DNA from: an uncultured Clostridium sp.
Lineage (GTDB): Bacteria > Bacillota > Clostridia > Lachnospirales > Lachnospiraceae
Direction of reading: 5' to 3'
DNA length: 64,000 nt
NCBI GenBank assembly: GCA_900538475.1
Contig: UPYT01000005.1
Span: 62,001 to 126,000, forward strand
Below the pieces are notes generated by a model, which saw only the letters and a list, made by a program, of their open reading frames with translations, made no database searches and was not told where the DNA came from. A program made the position numbers and the translations under genes. The stretch's first letter is position 1, and the number at the start of each line of letters is the position of its first letter. Shown piece after piece: positions 35,116-44,666 of this stretch.

Positions 35116-35598
35116 ATGTTTGGATTTTTTAAAAAGAAAAGTGAACCCAAAGAATTAAAAGCCATGGTCAATGGCGAAGTAATTTCTGTTACTGAAGTAA
35201 AGGATGATGTATTCTCCTCCTGTATGTTAGGCAAAGGCATTGCCATCCATCCCACGGACGGTGTTGTAGTCGCCCCCGTTGACGGAGAAATTTCCGTTAC
35301 CATGGAGGGAACCAATCATGCTGTGGGTATCCGTATTGCCGAAGGCTTTGATCTGCTGATTCACATCGGTCTTGATACCGTATCCTTAAACGGTGAGGGC
35401 TTTACCTCCCATATTTCCATGGGACAGAAGGTAAAAGCCGGCGATAAACTGATCACTTTCGACAAGGCTCTGGTTGAATCCAAAGGTCTGTGCTCCGATG
35501 TAATCCTGATCGCACTGGATAATCCGGCTCTCCCGGCTCTGGACTTTAAGACCGGTATGACCGCTTCTGCCGGTGAAACCGTAGTTGCAACCTGGTAA
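35116..35598 (+). CDS. crr: PTS glucose-type EIIA protein
   Basis: A 160-aa soluble phosphocarrier. IIA-Glc hallmarks: GKGIAIHPTDGVVVAPVDGEI, IRIAEGFDLLIHIGLDTV with the phosphorylated His, and GDKLITFDKALVESKG. Start at 35116 behind AAGGAG. It is monocistronic, with its own promoter and terminator. The PTS permease at 55845-57548 has IIC and IIB but no IIA, so this protein is a plausible phosphodonor for it (inference). Confidence 0.93.
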   Translation: MFGFFKKKSEPKELKAMVNGEVISVTEVKDDVFSSCMLGKGIAIHPTDGVVVAPVDGEISVTMEGTNHAVGIRIAEGFDLLIHIGLDTVSLNGEGFTSHISMGQKVKAGDKLITFDKALVESKGLCSDVILIALDNPALPALDFKTGMTASAGETVVATW

Positions 35599-35605
35599 CT
35601 GTAAA

Positions 35606-35643
35606 AAGGACATCAGATGATACTGTCTGATGTCCTTCTTTCC
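35606..35643 (+). terminator. Terminator of the PTS IIA gene
   Basis: AAGGACATCAGA paired with TCTGATGTCCTT, short loop, followed by CTTTCCTTT. Confidence 0.8.
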
Positions 35644-35669
35644 TTTATCCTTATCTGATTTTCTAACAT

Positions 35670-36977
35670 TTATACATATCCCAGCAGGCCAGGCAGCCAC
35701 ATGGACAATGCCGGAATGTAGGATACCATCAAAAGAACAATGAAAATTGCTGCAAAATATGCCAGTAATGGTCGAATCACTTCTTCAATCTTCGTTTTTC
35801 CTACCTTTACACCGACAAACAGTGTCGTTCCTACCGGAGGCGTAATGGTTCCGATACACAGGTTAAAGATAATCATAATACCGAAATGAATGGTATTCAT
35901 GCCCAGTGTCTGACAAATTGGAAGGAAAATCGGTGTAAAAATCAGGCAAGCCGGCGTCATATCCATAAAGGTTCCCACAATCAGCAGCAGAATATTAATA
36001 ATAAACAAAATGACATATCTGTTGTCACTGATTCCAAGCATAGCCTCAGAAACCGCAGTCGGAATGCCTGTAAATGCCATTACCCAGCTCATAATACTGG
36101 AAACGCCTATCAGGAAAATAATAATTCCAGTCATTTCCGCACTGTCCAAAAAGATTTTCGGAAGCTCAGACGGCTTAATCGATTTATAAAAGAAAACAGA
36201 CAATACCATACTGTACACAACTGCTACAACACTTCCCTCTGTTGCTGTAAAAATACCGGAAATAATGCCTCCAATAACCACAACTATCATAAACAGACAG
36301 GGAATTGCTTGCAAAAATACCTTCATTTTTTCACTTAAGGTAAACTTTTTCGTACTGCGATAACCCTTCTTTTTTGCAAAAACATAGATTACAATCATAC
36401 ATGCCAGTCCCCAGAGAATACCGGGAATATATCCTGCCATAAAGAGAGCTGCAACCGAAGTTCCACCGCTGACAAGAGAATACGTAATCATTACATTGCT
36501 GGGAGGAATCAAAAGTCCCGTAGGCGCTGTTGCAATATTGGCTGCCGCGGAGAAAGCTCTGTCATACCCTTCTTCTTCCTCAATCGGTCCAATAATGGAT
36601 CCCATAGCAGAAGCTGCCGCTGTACCGGAACCGGAAATCGCACCAAAAAGCATATTGGCAACTGCATTGGTATGAGCCAGTGCACCGGGAATACTTCCTG
36701 TAAAAATTTTAGCAAAATTAATCAGACGAATGGCAATTCCGCCCTTGTTCATCAGATTTCCAGCCAGAATAAAAAACGGAATCGCCAGAAGACTGAAAAC
36801 TGAAATACCAGAAAAAATTCTCTGAGCGCCCGTAAGAACGGATGCTCCCATATCAAGAACTGGAAGAATTGCTCCAATCGAGGACACAGCCAGAGCAACT
36901 GCAATCGGCACACCAGCCAGAAGCATTATTACCAAAAGCACTAAAATAATCAGCCCGCAGGCAACTGCGATTGTCAT
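35670..36977 (-). CDS. dctM: TRAP transporter large permease (DctM)
   Basis: A 435-aa permease with about 12 helices. DctM signatures: VPIAVALAVSSIG at the start, AIPFFILAGNLMNKGG, AVANMLFGAISGSGTAAASAMGS, and TPPVGTTLFVGVKV. It provides the Na+-driven path for organic acids delivered by DctP. Its start overlaps dctQ by 4 bases. Last gene of dctP-dctQ-dctM. Confidence 0.95.
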   Translation of the reverse strand: MTIAVACGLIILVLLVIMLLAGVPIAVALAVSSIGAILPVLDMGASVLTGAQRIFSGISVFSLLAIPFFILAGNLMNKGGIAIRLINFAKIFTGSIPGALAHTNAVANMLFGAISGSGTAAASAMGSIIGPIEEEEGYDRAFSAAANIATAPTGLLIPPSNVMITYSLVSGGTSVAALFMAGYIPGILWGLACMIVIYVFAKKKGYRSTKKFTLSEKMKVFLQAIPCLFMIVVVIGGIISGIFTATEGSVVAVVYSMVLSVFFYKSIKPSELPKIFLDSAEMTGIIIFLIGVSSIMSWVMAFTGIPTAVSEAMLGISDNRYVILFIINILLLIVGTFMDMTPACLIFTPIFLPICQTLGMNTIHFGIMIIFNLCIGTITPPVGTTLFVGVKVGKTKIEEVIRPLLAYFAAIFIVLLMVSYIPALSMWLPGLLGYV

Positions 36978-37477
36978 AATCTCACTTCCCCCTTCTCCTT
37001 AAATTCCATGTGAGCCACATCTATGGCATTCATGAGGCTAAAAATCATAATCAGAGCTCCTGTCACCGGTACAATCACATAAATATATGCCATCGGTACC
37101 TGTAAGGAGGCCGTTTTCTGAATCATAGTCAATTTGGTAATAGCGATACCGCCGTATACCATGACAACTGCTGCCAAAAGGAAAGAAAGAAGGTCAATTC
37201 CAATTTCCAGATATTTTCTTGGCGCTCCCGTCAGCTGATCTGCCAGAAATCCCATTCGCATATGATCCCGCTTTCCAAATACATAAGCTGATGCCAGCAA
37301 CGCCATCCAAGTAAAGGAATAGGTCAGAAGCTCCTCCGATACCGTACTCGGTTTATTGAAAAAATAGCGGGTTACAATCTGGTAACTTCCAATCAGTGTC
37401 ATAAAAACAAACAGTGCAATAATCACAATTCCCAGACCCTTCATAATTCCCGCTTTTGCCTTATGCATTGCTTCCAT
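36974..37477 (-). CDS. dctQ: TRAP transporter small permease (DctQ)
   Basis: A 167-aa membrane protein with four helices (GLGIVIIALFVFMTLIGSYQ, ELLTYSFTWMALLASAYVFGKRDHMRMGFL, and two more). The FTWMALLASAYVFGKRDHMRM region is the DctQ hallmark. It overlaps dctM and begins 1 base after the dctP stop, so the three are coupled. Confidence 0.93.
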   Translation of the reverse strand: MEAMHKAKAGIMKGLGIVIIALFVFMTLIGSYQIVTRYFFNKPSTVSEELLTYSFTWMALLASAYVFGKRDHMRMGFLADQLTGAPRKYLEIGIDLLSFLLAAVVMVYGGIAITKLTMIQKTASLQVPMAYIYVIVPVTGALIMIFSLMNAIDVAHMEFKEKGEVRL

Positions 37478-37478
37478 T

Positions 37479-38498
37479 TTATTCTCCCCCCTTTACTTTT
37501 TGATTCACTTCCTGAATATGATCATAAAAATCACGAATTTTCTCATTTTCCTGAAGCATCGTATCATGAAGCGGGAGAACCTTCTGTTTAAATGCATCTA
37601 CATCTACATCGATAAACTCCACACCCATATCTTCTGCCGCAATCCGTTTTGCCTCTTCTGCACTTTTTTCCCACTCCTCCAGTTCTACCTCTGTTGAAAG
37701 AGCAGCGGCCTCTTTAAAAATCTGATAATCCTCATCACTCAGACTGTTTAAGAATTTCAGATTTGCTACCAGCATGTCCGGAACCATCTGATGTTTGTTG
37801 TAGGAATAATATTTCGCTACCTCTCCATGCTTGTTATTGGTCAAAGCCAGTTCATTATTCTCAGCTCCGTCAATGACTCCCTGCTGAATCGCTGTGTATA
37901 CTTCTCCAAATCCCATTGGTGCAGCAGCCGCATCAAATGCCTTCACCATTGCAACACTGGCCGGACTCTGCTGCACACGGATTTTTTTGCCTTTCAGATC
38001 CTCTGGTGTTTTAATCGGACTCTTACCGTAAAAATTTCTGGTCCCTGCATTGTACCAGGTTACCACACGGAAACCAGCCTCATCTGTAGATTCATAAATT
38101 CTTTCCATGTAGTCTGTATCCTGCATAACCGCCTTGTACACCTCTTCGGAATCAAACAAATACGGCATACTGAAAATCTCATAAACATCCGCAAAGGTTT
38201 CCAAATTGGCCGTGCCTGCCACTACAAAATCAATGGCTCCTGTCTGTGTCAGCTCAATGGCTTTCTGTGCAGAACCTAACAGCTCATTGGGAAAAATCTG
38301 AATTTCATATTTATCCCCTAGATTTTCTTCTACATACTCTTTAAAAGCCAGAAGTCCCAGATGTTCCGGGTGGGTTTCTGCCTGAGCATGAGAAATACGG
38401 ACAATCCTCTTGCCTCCGGTCAGAGAAGCACAGCCAGTCAATCCCACTGCTGCTGCACTAAGAGCAAGAAGTGTCAGCTTTTTCATTATCTTCCTCAC
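37479..38498 (-). CDS. dctP: TRAP transporter substrate-binding lipoprotein (DctP)
   Basis: A 339-aa binding protein with lipobox LTGC. DctP features: ISHAQAETHPEHLGLLAFKEYVEE, QIFPNELLGSAQKAIEL, WYNAGTRNFYG and the substrate-contact Arg in KKIRVQQSP. GTG start at 38498 has GGAAG 7 nt upstream; an ATG four codons later has its ribosome site too close. Carboxylate ligand is likely but not defined. The YesMN pair upstream on the same strand is its probable regulator. Confidence 0.93.
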   Translation of the reverse strand: MRKIMKKLTLLALSAAAVGLTGCASLTGGKRIVRISHAQAETHPEHLGLLAFKEYVEENLGDKYEIQIFPNELLGSAQKAIELTQTGAIDFVVAGTANLETFADVYEIFSMPYLFDSEEVYKAVMQDTDYMERIYESTDEAGFRVVTWYNAGTRNFYGKSPIKTPEDLKGKKIRVQQSPASVAMVKAFDAAAAPMGFGEVYTAIQQGVIDGAENNELALTNNKHGEVAKYYSYNKHQMVPDMLVANLKFLNSLSDEDYQIFKEAAALSTEVELEEWEKSAEEAKRIAAEDMGVEFIDVDVDAFKQKVLPLHDTMLQENEKIRDFYDHIQEVNQKVKGGE

Positions 38499-38680
38499 GT
38501 CACTACTTCCTTTCTATCTTCCCATAAGTTATTGATAAACTCAGTATAAAGAAAGGACCGCCGGATTGATACCGTAAATATTTGACATGCAGGAAGAAAA
38601 TTTTGTCATACTGTCTGCGTCTGCCAGAGCAGGAAATCAGGGCGTCCTGCATACACCAGGACTGAATTTCAAAGCTGCCT

Positions 38681-39517
38681 TCACACGCTGTCTCTGTACT
38701 CGGAAGGATTCATTCCCGTAATCCGCTTAAATACCTTGGCAAAATAATTTGCATCATAATATCCAACCAGCATACTGACCTCACGGACACTGACATTTTT
38801 CTCCCGAAGAAGTCTCCTTGCCTCATGAATTCGAAAGGCAGTCAAATAGGCTGTAAAATTCTGATCAAAGCACTGCTTAAACAGCTTACAGAAATAGGCA
38901 TCGGAGTAATTCATCATCCGTGCCGCATCCTGCATAGAAATATCCCGCATATAGTTTTTCTGAATATATCGACGAATTTTCTCTGCCGCCTGTCCCAGAC
39001 GATCCGGTTCCTCCATATCTGCCTCATCCTTAAACTCCGCTCCATAAACCTCCTCTTTCCGGGACTCTTCCCCAAGGCATTCACAGCTCCTGTTCAGTTC
39101 TTCAAACTGCCGTCTCCTCTGAATTCGCCGCATGGCCTCCTCCATAACAGCAGTCAGCTCCTCCTCCTCACAGGGCTTCAAAAGATAATCCAATGCGTGG
39201 ATCGCAATGGCCCGCTTGGCATAAGAGAATTCATCATAAGCAGTCAGAAAAATAATTTCGCAGCCCTCGTCCAGCCTTCGGATCTGCTCTGCAGCCTCCA
39301 CACCATTCATCTCTGGCATGGAAATATCCATAATCACAATCTGGCACCGTTCCTGCGAACAGAGTTTAATTGCTTCCGTTCCGTCCACAGCCTGCAGAAT
39401 CACTAAATTCTCTCCAAAACGCTTCAAAAGCCTTCTGGCAAGAGCCATCCTCTCTATCTGCTCATCATCTGCCAGCAGTACCTTATAGCTCTCTTTTTTT
39501 TCATTTTCCTGATTCAC
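38681..39517 (-). CDS. YesN-type response regulator (REC + AraC)
   Basis: A 278-aa regulator. Receiver domain 10-130 with LLADDEQIER, phospho-Asp in IVIMDISMPEMNG and Lys in LLKPCEE. C-terminal AraC domain from about 180 with two helix-turn-helix units (MQDAARMMNYSDAYFCKLFK; VREVSMLVGYYDANYFAKVFK) and GMNPSEYRD. It overlaps its kinase gene by 17 bases. Target is likely the adjacent TRAP operon. Confidence 0.93.
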   Translation of the reverse strand: MNQENEKKESYKVLLADDEQIERMALARRLLKRFGENLVILQAVDGTEAIKLCSQERCQIVIMDISMPEMNGVEAAEQIRRLDEGCEIIFLTAYDEFSYAKRAIAIHALDYLLKPCEEEELTAVMEEAMRRIQRRRQFEELNRSCECLGEESRKEEVYGAEFKDEADMEEPDRLGQAAEKIRRYIQKNYMRDISMQDAARMMNYSDAYFCKLFKQCFDQNFTAYLTAFRIHEARRLLREKNVSVREVSMLVGYYDANYFAKVFKRITGMNPSEYRDSV

Positions 39518-40952
39518 TGTTTTCCTCCTTATAGTGTTCCGGTGTAAATACTAGCTGCACTACAGTTCCACACCCACGCCTGCTGTAAAGGAACATTTCC
39601 CCATCCCGGTACATGGTGTGAATTCTTCGGTAAATATTACCGACTCCAATCCCTGTTCCCTGCTCATCCCCTTCTGTTAATGCCCTTTTGATCGCCTCCA
39701 GCTTCTCGGATTCCATTCCCTCCCCTGTATCCGCTACAGAAATCCATAGTCTTTGTTTATCCTTCCAGCTTCTTACAAGAATTTTTCCTCCTTTGCTTCT
39801 GGTTGAAAGACCATGTTTCACCGCGTTTTCCACCAATGGCTGCAGCATAAAAGACGGCACCAGAATTTCCAATGTTTCCGGCGAACAGTCTGTGAAATAC
39901 TGTATTCGTTTTCCAAATCGCATCTGCTGCAAATACATATAGTCCTGAACCACCCGCAGTTCCCGTTCCAGAGGCATAACAGAGGCTGCTGATTTCAAAT
40001 TGTAGCGAAACAACCGGCTTAATGCGTGAATCATTTTCTCTGTTGCAGCTGCATCTTCAATTTGAGCTGTCCCCGCAATCATATTTAATGTATTAAAAAG
40101 GAAATGCGGATTGATCTGACTTTTCAGCATCTGCAGTCGAACCGCTTCCAGCTGTCGTTCCTTTTCATGATTTTCCTTCAGTGTCTCTATATACCCCTTC
40201 GTAGCTGCCTTCATTTTATTGAAAGAGCGAATCAGCAGTCCAATTTCACCCTCTCCCGTTTCCTTAAGTTCTGGACCGGAAAAGTCATTCTTTCCAATCC
40301 GTTCTGCCTCTCCGGCCAACATCACCACCGGCTCTACAATCTTTCGGCGGACGGTTCTGCTTAACTGCCAGACCATCCAGAGGACTCCTGCTCCCCAGAG
40401 AATGCCAACCGCCGGAAGCATCGAAAATAAGAATCGATTTTTCTCGTACTCTTCATTTCCATCCTTCACAGTCATCTGCTCCAGCTGGCCAGCCCGATCT
40501 TTCATATATGTCTGAACCCGGTAGATGCGATACAGACGTTCCACATATTCCGGCTCCTGTCTTTCTGTATGTTCAAAAATTTCCAGTTCTTTTTCATAAG
40601 TATCATACATATTTCGGATAGACCAGATCCAGGCATACCGCTCCTCCCCAACCTTTTGATAATCAAATGGAAGAGCCTCCAGACATGCCTGCGTATTTTC
40701 CCTGGTCTCCAAAAAGCGTTTTCGATCCTCTGGCATCGAGGTGCTGACATAATGCTCAAAGGCCAGACTTTCCGCGTCTATGGCTGACCAGAAAGCCAGA
40801 CTTTCTGCGTTACTTTCTAAAATTGCACCAAAGCCTCCTAGTCCAAACCAGGTTATCAACAGATTCGCACTCATAGAAAAAAAGACCACTGCTCCGGCAC
40901 ATGCAGCGATCCGCTTTACTTTTTTCTCCAACGAAAACCCATATTTTCCCAT
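39501..40952 (-). CDS. YesM-type sensor histidine kinase
   Basis: A 483-aa kinase from ATG 40952 (AGGAGG 7 nt upstream). Membrane helix at about 15-35, extracytoplasmic sensor of about 130 aa with no recognised fold, second helix (MLPAVGILWGAGVLWMVWQL), HAMP-like segment, then the His_kinase domain with phosphorylated His in QINPHFLFNTLNMI and the ATPase domain (LQPLVENAVKHGL, DTGEGM, GTGIGVGNIYRRI). Overlaps the response regulator gene. Confidence 0.93.
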   Translation of the reverse strand: MGKYGFSLEKKVKRIAACAGAVVFFSMSANLLITWFGLGGFGAILESNAESLAFWSAIDAESLAFEHYVSTSMPEDRKRFLETRENTQACLEALPFDYQKVGEERYAWIWSIRNMYDTYEKELEIFEHTERQEPEYVERLYRIYRVQTYMKDRAGQLEQMTVKDGNEEYEKNRFLFSMLPAVGILWGAGVLWMVWQLSRTVRRKIVEPVVMLAGEAERIGKNDFSGPELKETGEGEIGLLIRSFNKMKAATKGYIETLKENHEKERQLEAVRLQMLKSQINPHFLFNTLNMIAGTAQIEDAAATEKMIHALSRLFRYNLKSAASVMPLERELRVVQDYMYLQQMRFGKRIQYFTDCSPETLEILVPSFMLQPLVENAVKHGLSTRSKGGKILVRSWKDKQRLWISVADTGEGMESEKLEAIKRALTEGDEQGTGIGVGNIYRRIHTMYRDGEMFLYSRRGCGTVVQLVFTPEHYKEENSESGK

Positions 40953-41075
40953 ATACTTCCTCCTGCGCACTCTGTTTTGCATAGTATAGCATGTTCCTGA
41001 CTGCTCTGGGTAGTTCTGTTTCTTCTATAATAAAGATTCTTTTCAACTTCTTAACAAAACAAAAGAATTGCCAAC

Positions 41076-41124
41076 AAAAAAACTGGCAAGAAACACAAAT
41101 CGCGTGTTTCTTACCAGTTTTTTT
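41076..41124. terminator. Bidirectional terminator after the SLC13 gene
   Basis: ACTGGCAAGAAACAC / GTGTTTCTTACCAGT with U runs on both strands (seven each). It overlaps the SLC13 stop codon. Confidence 0.8.
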
Positions 41125-42415
41125 ACTGTAATGGATAAAGTGTCATAATCCAGCCTACCGACACGATACAGCAGATGATTGCCAACGGAAGAGACTGCTT
41201 AATCATAGATTTCTGATCATATCCTCCATAGCTCATCAAATACGGAACAGCCGCTGTTGCCATCGGTGTCATATAGGCAGACAGACAGGCTGCCTGAATC
41301 AGAATCATCAGTCCTACCGGATTTGCTCCGATAGATGCACAGGTTGCAATTGCAATCGGATGGAAAATCATCATGCATCCCCGGTTTGACATTACCTGTG
41401 TCAGCATGAACGGTACAATGAAGAAAATCAAACCAATAATATAGGAATTTCCTCCTACCATCTGAACTACGTTAGCAATCATTCCTCCGATTAACTCACC
41501 TGCTCCTGTTGAAGACAATGCTCCTGCAATTCCCAAAGCTCCAACAATCAAAAGCAGCATACTTACCGGAATGGCTGCTGTAGCCTCCTTCGGCTTTAAA
41601 ACTCCGCACCAAACCATCAGCAGGGCGCCGATTACTGTAACCTGCCAGTTCTCCAGTCCCAGCTGTTTTGCAAACATCAAAGCAATGGCATCTCCGAAGA
41701 AAATCAGAATTCCGGCATATTCCTGGAAATTGTTCAAAGGAGCCTTGGCAGCTGCCTTTTTTACTTCCTTCATATCTCCGCCTATAACAGGCTCATCCGG
41801 AGCAAATCTGGTAGCAATAAAACCGCAGTACAGAACACAGATAATCAACATGGGAAGGCGGGCTTTCATTGGATCCAGAAGTCCTACCGTATAATCCAGA
41901 TATCCATAGCTTTCCAGATATCCGTTTAATTCTGCTGCAATCGTCGCACCTGCGCCAACCGGAAGCGTACAGCAGGTAACAATCGTAGTTACGCCCAAAG
42001 AAAACATTACTTTACTGGATTTCAGCCCCATACTTTCTGCAGAAGCAGCCAGCATGGGAGCAACAATACCGAATACTGCCACCGGGCTCTGCACAAACTG
42101 GCTGAGAATCATTCCGATCAGCACATACCCAAAAACCATCTTGGCCATATTTCCCTTAGACATACTGGAAATTTTATCTGCAACCTTCATGCAGAATGCT
42201 GTTCTGTTAAAGCCTGCAGCTACGATACACATACCTGCAATCATAATGACATTGCCATTGGCAAAATACCCGACAGCTGTCTTTGCATCCAGACAGCCGG
42301 TCAGAGACAGAGCTGTCAAAGAACTGATAGCAAAGGTTGCCAGACTGAGTTTTCCGCTGCAATACCCAATAACGGTAATTGCAAAAATTATCAGACATAT
42401 AGTTAGCTGACTCAT
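41123..42415 (-). CDS. SLC13/DASS-type carboxylate permease
   Basis: A 430-aa permease with about 11-12 helices, start at 42415 behind TTGGAGG. Features: repeated hairpin-like regions SPVAVFGIVAPMLAASAESMG and TPMATAAVPYLMSYGG, NRGCMMIFHPIAIA, matching the ArsB/NhaD-SLC13 superfamily. Probable Na+-coupled uptake of a di- or tricarboxylate. It follows the MBL hydrolase gene, making a second carboxylate transporter next to the TRAP operon. Ligand not defined. Confidence 0.8.
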   Translation of the reverse strand: MSQLTICLIIFAITVIGYCSGKLSLATFAISSLTALSLTGCLDAKTAVGYFANGNVIMIAGMCIVAAGFNRTAFCMKVADKISSMSKGNMAKMVFGYVLIGMILSQFVQSPVAVFGIVAPMLAASAESMGLKSSKVMFSLGVTTIVTCCTLPVGAGATIAAELNGYLESYGYLDYTVGLLDPMKARLPMLIICVLYCGFIATRFAPDEPVIGGDMKEVKKAAAKAPLNNFQEYAGILIFFGDAIALMFAKQLGLENWQVTVIGALLMVWCGVLKPKEATAAIPVSMLLLIVGALGIAGALSSTGAGELIGGMIANVVQMVGGNSYIIGLIFFIVPFMLTQVMSNRGCMMIFHPIAIATCASIGANPVGLMILIQAACLSAYMTPMATAAVPYLMSYGGYDQKSMIKQSLPLAIICCIVSVGWIMTLYPLQ

Positions 42416-42521
42416 AAACACCTCCAAAAAATAATAAATTTCCCCCAAAAAAAGCGCAAAAAAAGAAAGCCCTGCCAAAACTGCTTCTCCAGGTACAGTT
42501 CTTCTTTTGTATAAAACGATT

Positions 42522-43433
42522 CTATTCTGCCAGAATCGATGTACAGATCTGATACCAGCGATAAGGTTCCGGATTGAATGTCCTGCCGGAACAGTTTCTG
42601 GAAATCAGAATCTCATTTACCTTTCTCATATATTCATTCAGATCCTCCCCTGATGCCCTTGCATTGTTATGATGAAGAGGAAGCATCAGCTGAGCCCCCA
42701 TTTGCTCAATCATATCTGCATACTGTTCCGGTGTGTAGCTCCTGATCCGGTGACGCAGCATCAGATTTGGCCGTTCCTTCTGCACATGCTGCAGATGCTC
42801 TTCAAAATCCCTGCCTGCACTAAAGTCGATCCGATAGTTATTTTTTGTCTCAATCAAGTAGTTAAAATTATACATGGAACCTAAAGGCCCTAAATTACTG
42901 GGGCATGAAATTCCAAATCCCTCTGAACCATCGTAAAGGCTTCTGGGATCACTGGGCCTCTGGAATTTTCCCTCTCGGAATGCCCGGTTATCATGAGCCC
43001 CAGGATAAACCTTCAGCGTAAAATCATCAAAATAATAGGTGTTTCCAGGATACAGCGGATAAATCGCCCCATACGGAATATCGTAGGCCTTGGCTACCTC
43101 CATAGCACATTCTGCCGGAACAAGGACACGTCCATAAAAACGATTCCAAAGTTCTCCCACCAGATTACTGTGATCCCCATGAACATGATTCAGCAAAATA
43201 TAATCTGCTCCTGTAAAATCTTCTGCTGAAAATCCACGTTGGGCATAGATTTCCTTTTCCAGCTTCTGGTTTCTGGTCAGCTCTGTCATTCCATCAAAAT
43301 GACTGGCATCCCAATAAAAAGGATCTGTTACCAGTACCTTGCCTCCCGGCAATACCATCTCGTAACACTGCACAGAAATCCATCTCAATCTTAAAGCCTG
43401 AGAAATCATTTCCTCTGCATATGGCTCTGCCAT
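42522..43433 (-). CDS. MBL-fold metal-dependent hydrolase
   Basis: A 303-aa metallo-beta-lactamase-fold protein. Metal motif LLNHVHGDHSN (HxHxDH), further metal ligands in PGAHDNRA and LPLHHNNA. ATG 43433 is preferred over the GTG one codon earlier because AGGAGG is 7 nt upstream. Between lysR and the SLC13 permease on the same strand, so it may act on the imported compound, perhaps as a lactonase or esterase. Substrate unknown. Confidence 0.8.
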   Translation of the reverse strand: MAEPYAEEMISQALRLRWISVQCYEMVLPGGKVLVTDPFYWDASHFDGMTELTRNQKLEKEIYAQRGFSAEDFTGADYILLNHVHGDHSNLVGELWNRFYGRVLVPAECAMEVAKAYDIPYGAIYPLYPGNTYYFDDFTLKVYPGAHDNRAFREGKFQRPSDPRSLYDGSEGFGISCPSNLGPLGSMYNFNYLIETKNNYRIDFSAGRDFEEHLQHVQKERPNLMLRHRIRSYTPEQYADMIEQMGAQLMLPLHHNNARASGEDLNEYMRKVNEILISRNCSGRTFNPEPYRWYQICTSILAE

Positions 43434-43493
43434 CACATTCCCTCCTTCTTTTGTTTCACTTCTGTTAAATTCAGTATAACACAGGAATATACA

Positions 43494-44450
43494 TTACTCA
43501 AATTCATTATTGTCAAATAATAATTCCTTTGTGGAATTATCCATCGTCTGTCCAGAAGACTGAAGAATTAGCAGCATCAGATACTTCATAGCCGCAGACA
43601 GATTTTTGTCACTGCGGAACACCATCATAACTGTCTGCTCCATAAGTTCCACCTTTTTTAAGGAGAGATAGCGGATTTTTTTCTTGCCAACAGGCACGGA
43701 CATAAACATCGCTGCCCCCAGACCGCATTCCACTGCATCCATCAGACTTCGAACATCACTCACCTGCAGAACCATCTTCGGATTTAACCCATACCGTTCA
43801 CAAAGTTCCTTTGTCAGCACTCCGGAATTTGTAGATACAGGCAAGGTTACCATGTCTATGCCATTTAAGTATTCCGGTTCAATCACCGGATAGCTGCAGT
43901 TCTCATCTTCATAAGCTTTTTCAAGCAGTGGAGAGCCCTCTGGCACAGCCACTACCAGCTGGCTTTTTCCCATAGGCAGATATGTATATCCTGGAAGCCG
44001 CTCCACATTGGTCACCAGCACCAGATCTTGTTCATTATTTTGCAGACCCATCATCAGCTTTCTGCTGGTCTCTCCCTTTGCATAAATCATAATCTCTGGG
44101 TATCTCTTATAAAATTCAGGAAAAATATTTTCCACCATTTCACTGGTTCGCCCCATACTGAAGCCAAAACGGATTCTGGATTTTTCCATTACAGACTGAC
44201 GCTGCAGCTGTTCTGCCAGCTGATGATCCATGTTCATAATTGCCCGCCCAATCTCCACATATCGCTGTCCGGCTTCTGTCAGAAGGAACTGCTTTCCCTT
44301 CCGGACAAACAGCTCCATTCCCAGCTTTTGTTCTGTACGCTGAAGAAATTTTGTTAAAGCAGACTGAGTTATAAACAGGTGATCTGCTGCTTTAGAAATT
44401 CCCCCTTTTTCTGCAATCGCCACAATATACTCATAATCCCGAATATCCAT
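43494..44450 (-). CDS. LysR family transcriptional regulator
   Basis: A 318-aa regulator. Start at 44450 (AAGGAGA 8 nt upstream); 45 upstream in-frame codons are untranslated leader. N-terminal HTH: MDIRDYEYIVAIAEKGGISKAADHLFITQSALTKFLQ, then a linker and periplasmic-binding-like effector domain from about 90. It lies 60 bases upstream of the MBL hydrolase and SLC13 genes on the same strand and probably controls them. Effector unknown. Confidence 0.9.
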   Translation of the reverse strand: MDIRDYEYIVAIAEKGGISKAADHLFITQSALTKFLQRTEQKLGMELFVRKGKQFLLTEAGQRYVEIGRAIMNMDHQLAEQLQRQSVMEKSRIRFGFSMGRTSEMVENIFPEFYKRYPEIMIYAKGETSRKLMMGLQNNEQDLVLVTNVERLPGYTYLPMGKSQLVVAVPEGSPLLEKAYEDENCSYPVIEPEYLNGIDMVTLPVSTNSGVLTKELCERYGLNPKMVLQVSDVRSLMDAVECGLGAAMFMSVPVGKKKIRYLSLKKVELMEQTVMMVFRSDKNLSAAMKYLMLLILQSSGQTMDNSTKELLFDNNEFE

Positions 44451-44666
44451 TATCCATCTCCTTTTTCTGTCAGGCTCATCCCTCCGCGCCTCCCTCCTAA
44501 GGCAGGCTCTGTCTTCTGTCAGTATAACGTAAAAATGCCCTCTTTGAAAGAATAGATTCTTCATCCCCTCTTCCAAAAAAGGCATTCTCTGTTATTTTCT
44601 GTATTTTGTCTGCGTATCCCTCTGCTCCTGCCTGTGCTTTTACCTGCACTTTTGCTTTGCTTCTGC

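Noticed and set aside
44600..44666. Low-complexity CTGC/TTTTGC stretch after the aminotransferase as a repeat array
   Set aside because: Units are too irregular to define a period with confidence; mentioned only with the gene.
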